Positions 6,694-7,017 of a stretch of DNA of 7,017 nt are shown one piece after another. The stretch's first letter is position 1. Each line of letters opens with the position of its first letter. The position numbers and the translations under genes are program-made. The DNA lies in the NCBI GenBank assembly GCA_021792885.1, contig JAJYTV010000089.1:1-7017 (forward strand), given 5' to 3'. The notes beneath the pieces are model-generated. The model worked only from the letters and a program-made list of their open reading frames with translations. It did not search any database and was not told the DNA's origin. This DNA is from Bacillota bacterium (GTDB taxonomy: Bacteria > Bacillota > Sulfobacillia > JAJZYS01 > JAJYTV01).

Positions 6694-6731
6694 GCGGGCT
6701 GCCATGTCCTGAAGAGACCGCCTCGCGGGAC
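6689..6731. repeat. Inverted repeat in the murB / P-loop gene divergent region
   Basis: GTCCCGCG (6689-6696) and CGCGGGAC (6724-6731) are perfect 8-bp arms with a 27-nt spacer, centred near 6710 between the two putative promoters. It could be an operator for a dimeric regulator or a stem in a transcript. In DNA this GC-rich, chance formation is also possible. Confidence 0.3.
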
Positions 6732-6734
6732 CCG

Positions 6735-6743
6735 TGCTACACT
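6735..6743 (+). promoter_or_regulatory. Possible extended -10 promoter of the P-loop gene
   Basis: TGCTACACT is an extended -10 element (TGn followed by TACACT), 28 nt upstream of the ATG at 6772. No good -35 box is seen 16-18 nt upstream, which extended -10 promoters can tolerate. Confidence 0.35.
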
Positions 6744-6771
6744 ATGCCTACTCATCTGCAGCGAGGTCTTC

Positions 6772-7017
6772 ATGGCGACAAAACTCGTGATCGTGGAGGG
6801 CCTGCCCGGCACAGGCAAGACGTCGACCGCACGCTACGTGGCCGATCTTCTCGCCGGATCTGGACAGGACGTCTCGCTCTTCCAGGAAGGCGCCTCGACC
6901 ACCCCGCCGATTTCGAGGGCGTCTCCCTGCTCAAGGCGGAAGGCCGGCCACGCCACGCTCCTTCGCGAGCGCGCAGCGGCCTGCGGGCACGGGCTCCTCG
7001 TCCCCTACCTCCTGCTG
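6772..7017 (+). CDS. P-loop NTPase, partial at the right edge, with two compensating frameshifts
   Basis: The gene starts at the ATG at 6772 with GAGG (6763-6766) 5 nt upstream and runs off the window, so only 82 residues are visible. VIVEGLPGTGKTSTARYVAD contains the Walker A motif GLPGTGKT at residues 10-17, so it binds ATP or GTP and is kinase-like. From memory, Bacillota have uncharacterised proteins of this type with a Walker A N-terminus followed by L-F-x-E-G-D-L-x-H-P-A-D-(Y/F). Here the frame after F-Q-E-G (37-40) reads ASTTPPISRASPCSRRK, which fits nothing. The +2 frame from 6894 to 6941 reads LDHPADFEGVSLLKAE, matching the expected pattern, and the original frame becomes sensible again from 6943 (AGHATLLRERAAACGHGLL). 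One base appears to be missing near 6892 and one extra near 6942. No stop codon results. Either the gene carries a 17-residue scrambled segment or the sequence has two errors. The substrate is unknown. Confidence 0.75.
   Translation, partial: MATKLVIVEGLPGTGKTSTARYVADLLAGSGQDVSLFQEGASTTPPISRASPCSRRKAGHATLLRERAAACGHGLLVPYLLL

Noticed and set aside
4634..6712. A 692-codon open frame on the plus strand crossing the end of proS, the intergenic region and the murB antisense strand
   Set aside because: It overlaps proS in another frame and runs antisense to murB. Its composition is dominated by Arg, Ala, Gly and Pro, as expected of chance open frames in high-GC DNA.
1..7017. CRISPR arrays, insertion sequences, tRNA or rRNA genes, att sites, defence or toxin-antitoxin systems
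   Set aside because: I looked for regularly spaced repeats, transposase motifs, long terminal inverted repeats and tRNA cloverleaf ends and saw none. All large open frames are accounted for by housekeeping genes or their shadows.

Overview
The window is GC-rich bacterial DNA with tightly packed genes. The best clue to the host is a complete tRNA-sensing T-box leader in front of a proline-tRNA synthetase gene. Leaders of this kind are found mostly in Bacillota (Firmicutes). Together with strong GGAGG-type ribosome binding sites, GTG and TTG starts and strongly G/C-ended codons, this suggests a high-GC Bacillota species. That placement is inference; T-boxes also occur in some Actinobacteria, Chloroflexi and Deinococcus relatives.

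Layout. Positions 1-169 hold no gene I can support and end in the ribosome binding site of glpK. Positions 170-3264 are a two-gene glycerol catabolic operon, glpK (glycerol kinase) and glpD (FAD-dependent glycerol-3-phosphate dehydrogenase), joined by a GTGA start/stop overlap. A near-consensus housekeeping promoter has its -35 box lying over the glpD stop codon. It drives a T-box leader of about 230 nt with a proline (CCC) specifier, the T-box antiterminator sequence and a GC-rich terminator. After the leader comes proS (3549-5255), a full-length bacterial-type ProRS with its editing insertion. A 42-residue single-pass membrane protein follows (5376-5504). A 15-bp perfect hairpin then separates these genes from the convergent murB (5561-6628, minus strand), a type I UDP-N-acetylenolpyruvoylglucosamine reductase. 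A divergent intergenic region (6629-6771) holds a possible promoter for each side and an 8-bp inverted repeat. The window ends inside a P-loop NTPase gene (6772 onward).

How the genes work together. GlpK phosphorylates glycerol and GlpD oxidises glycerol-3-phosphate to dihydroxyacetone phosphate, passing electrons to the respiratory chain. proS is a separate unit tuned by uncharged tRNA-Pro. Because no terminator is visible between glpD and the leader, glp read-through would have to pass the same tRNA-controlled terminator. MurB belongs to peptidoglycan precursor synthesis and is unrelated.

I see no undescribed multi-gene system here. The points most worth a second look are a pair of compensating frameshifts in the right-edge P-loop gene, the T-box arrangement and its UGGC acceptor-pairing sequence, the absence of the regulatory histidine in GlpK, and the small membrane protein.
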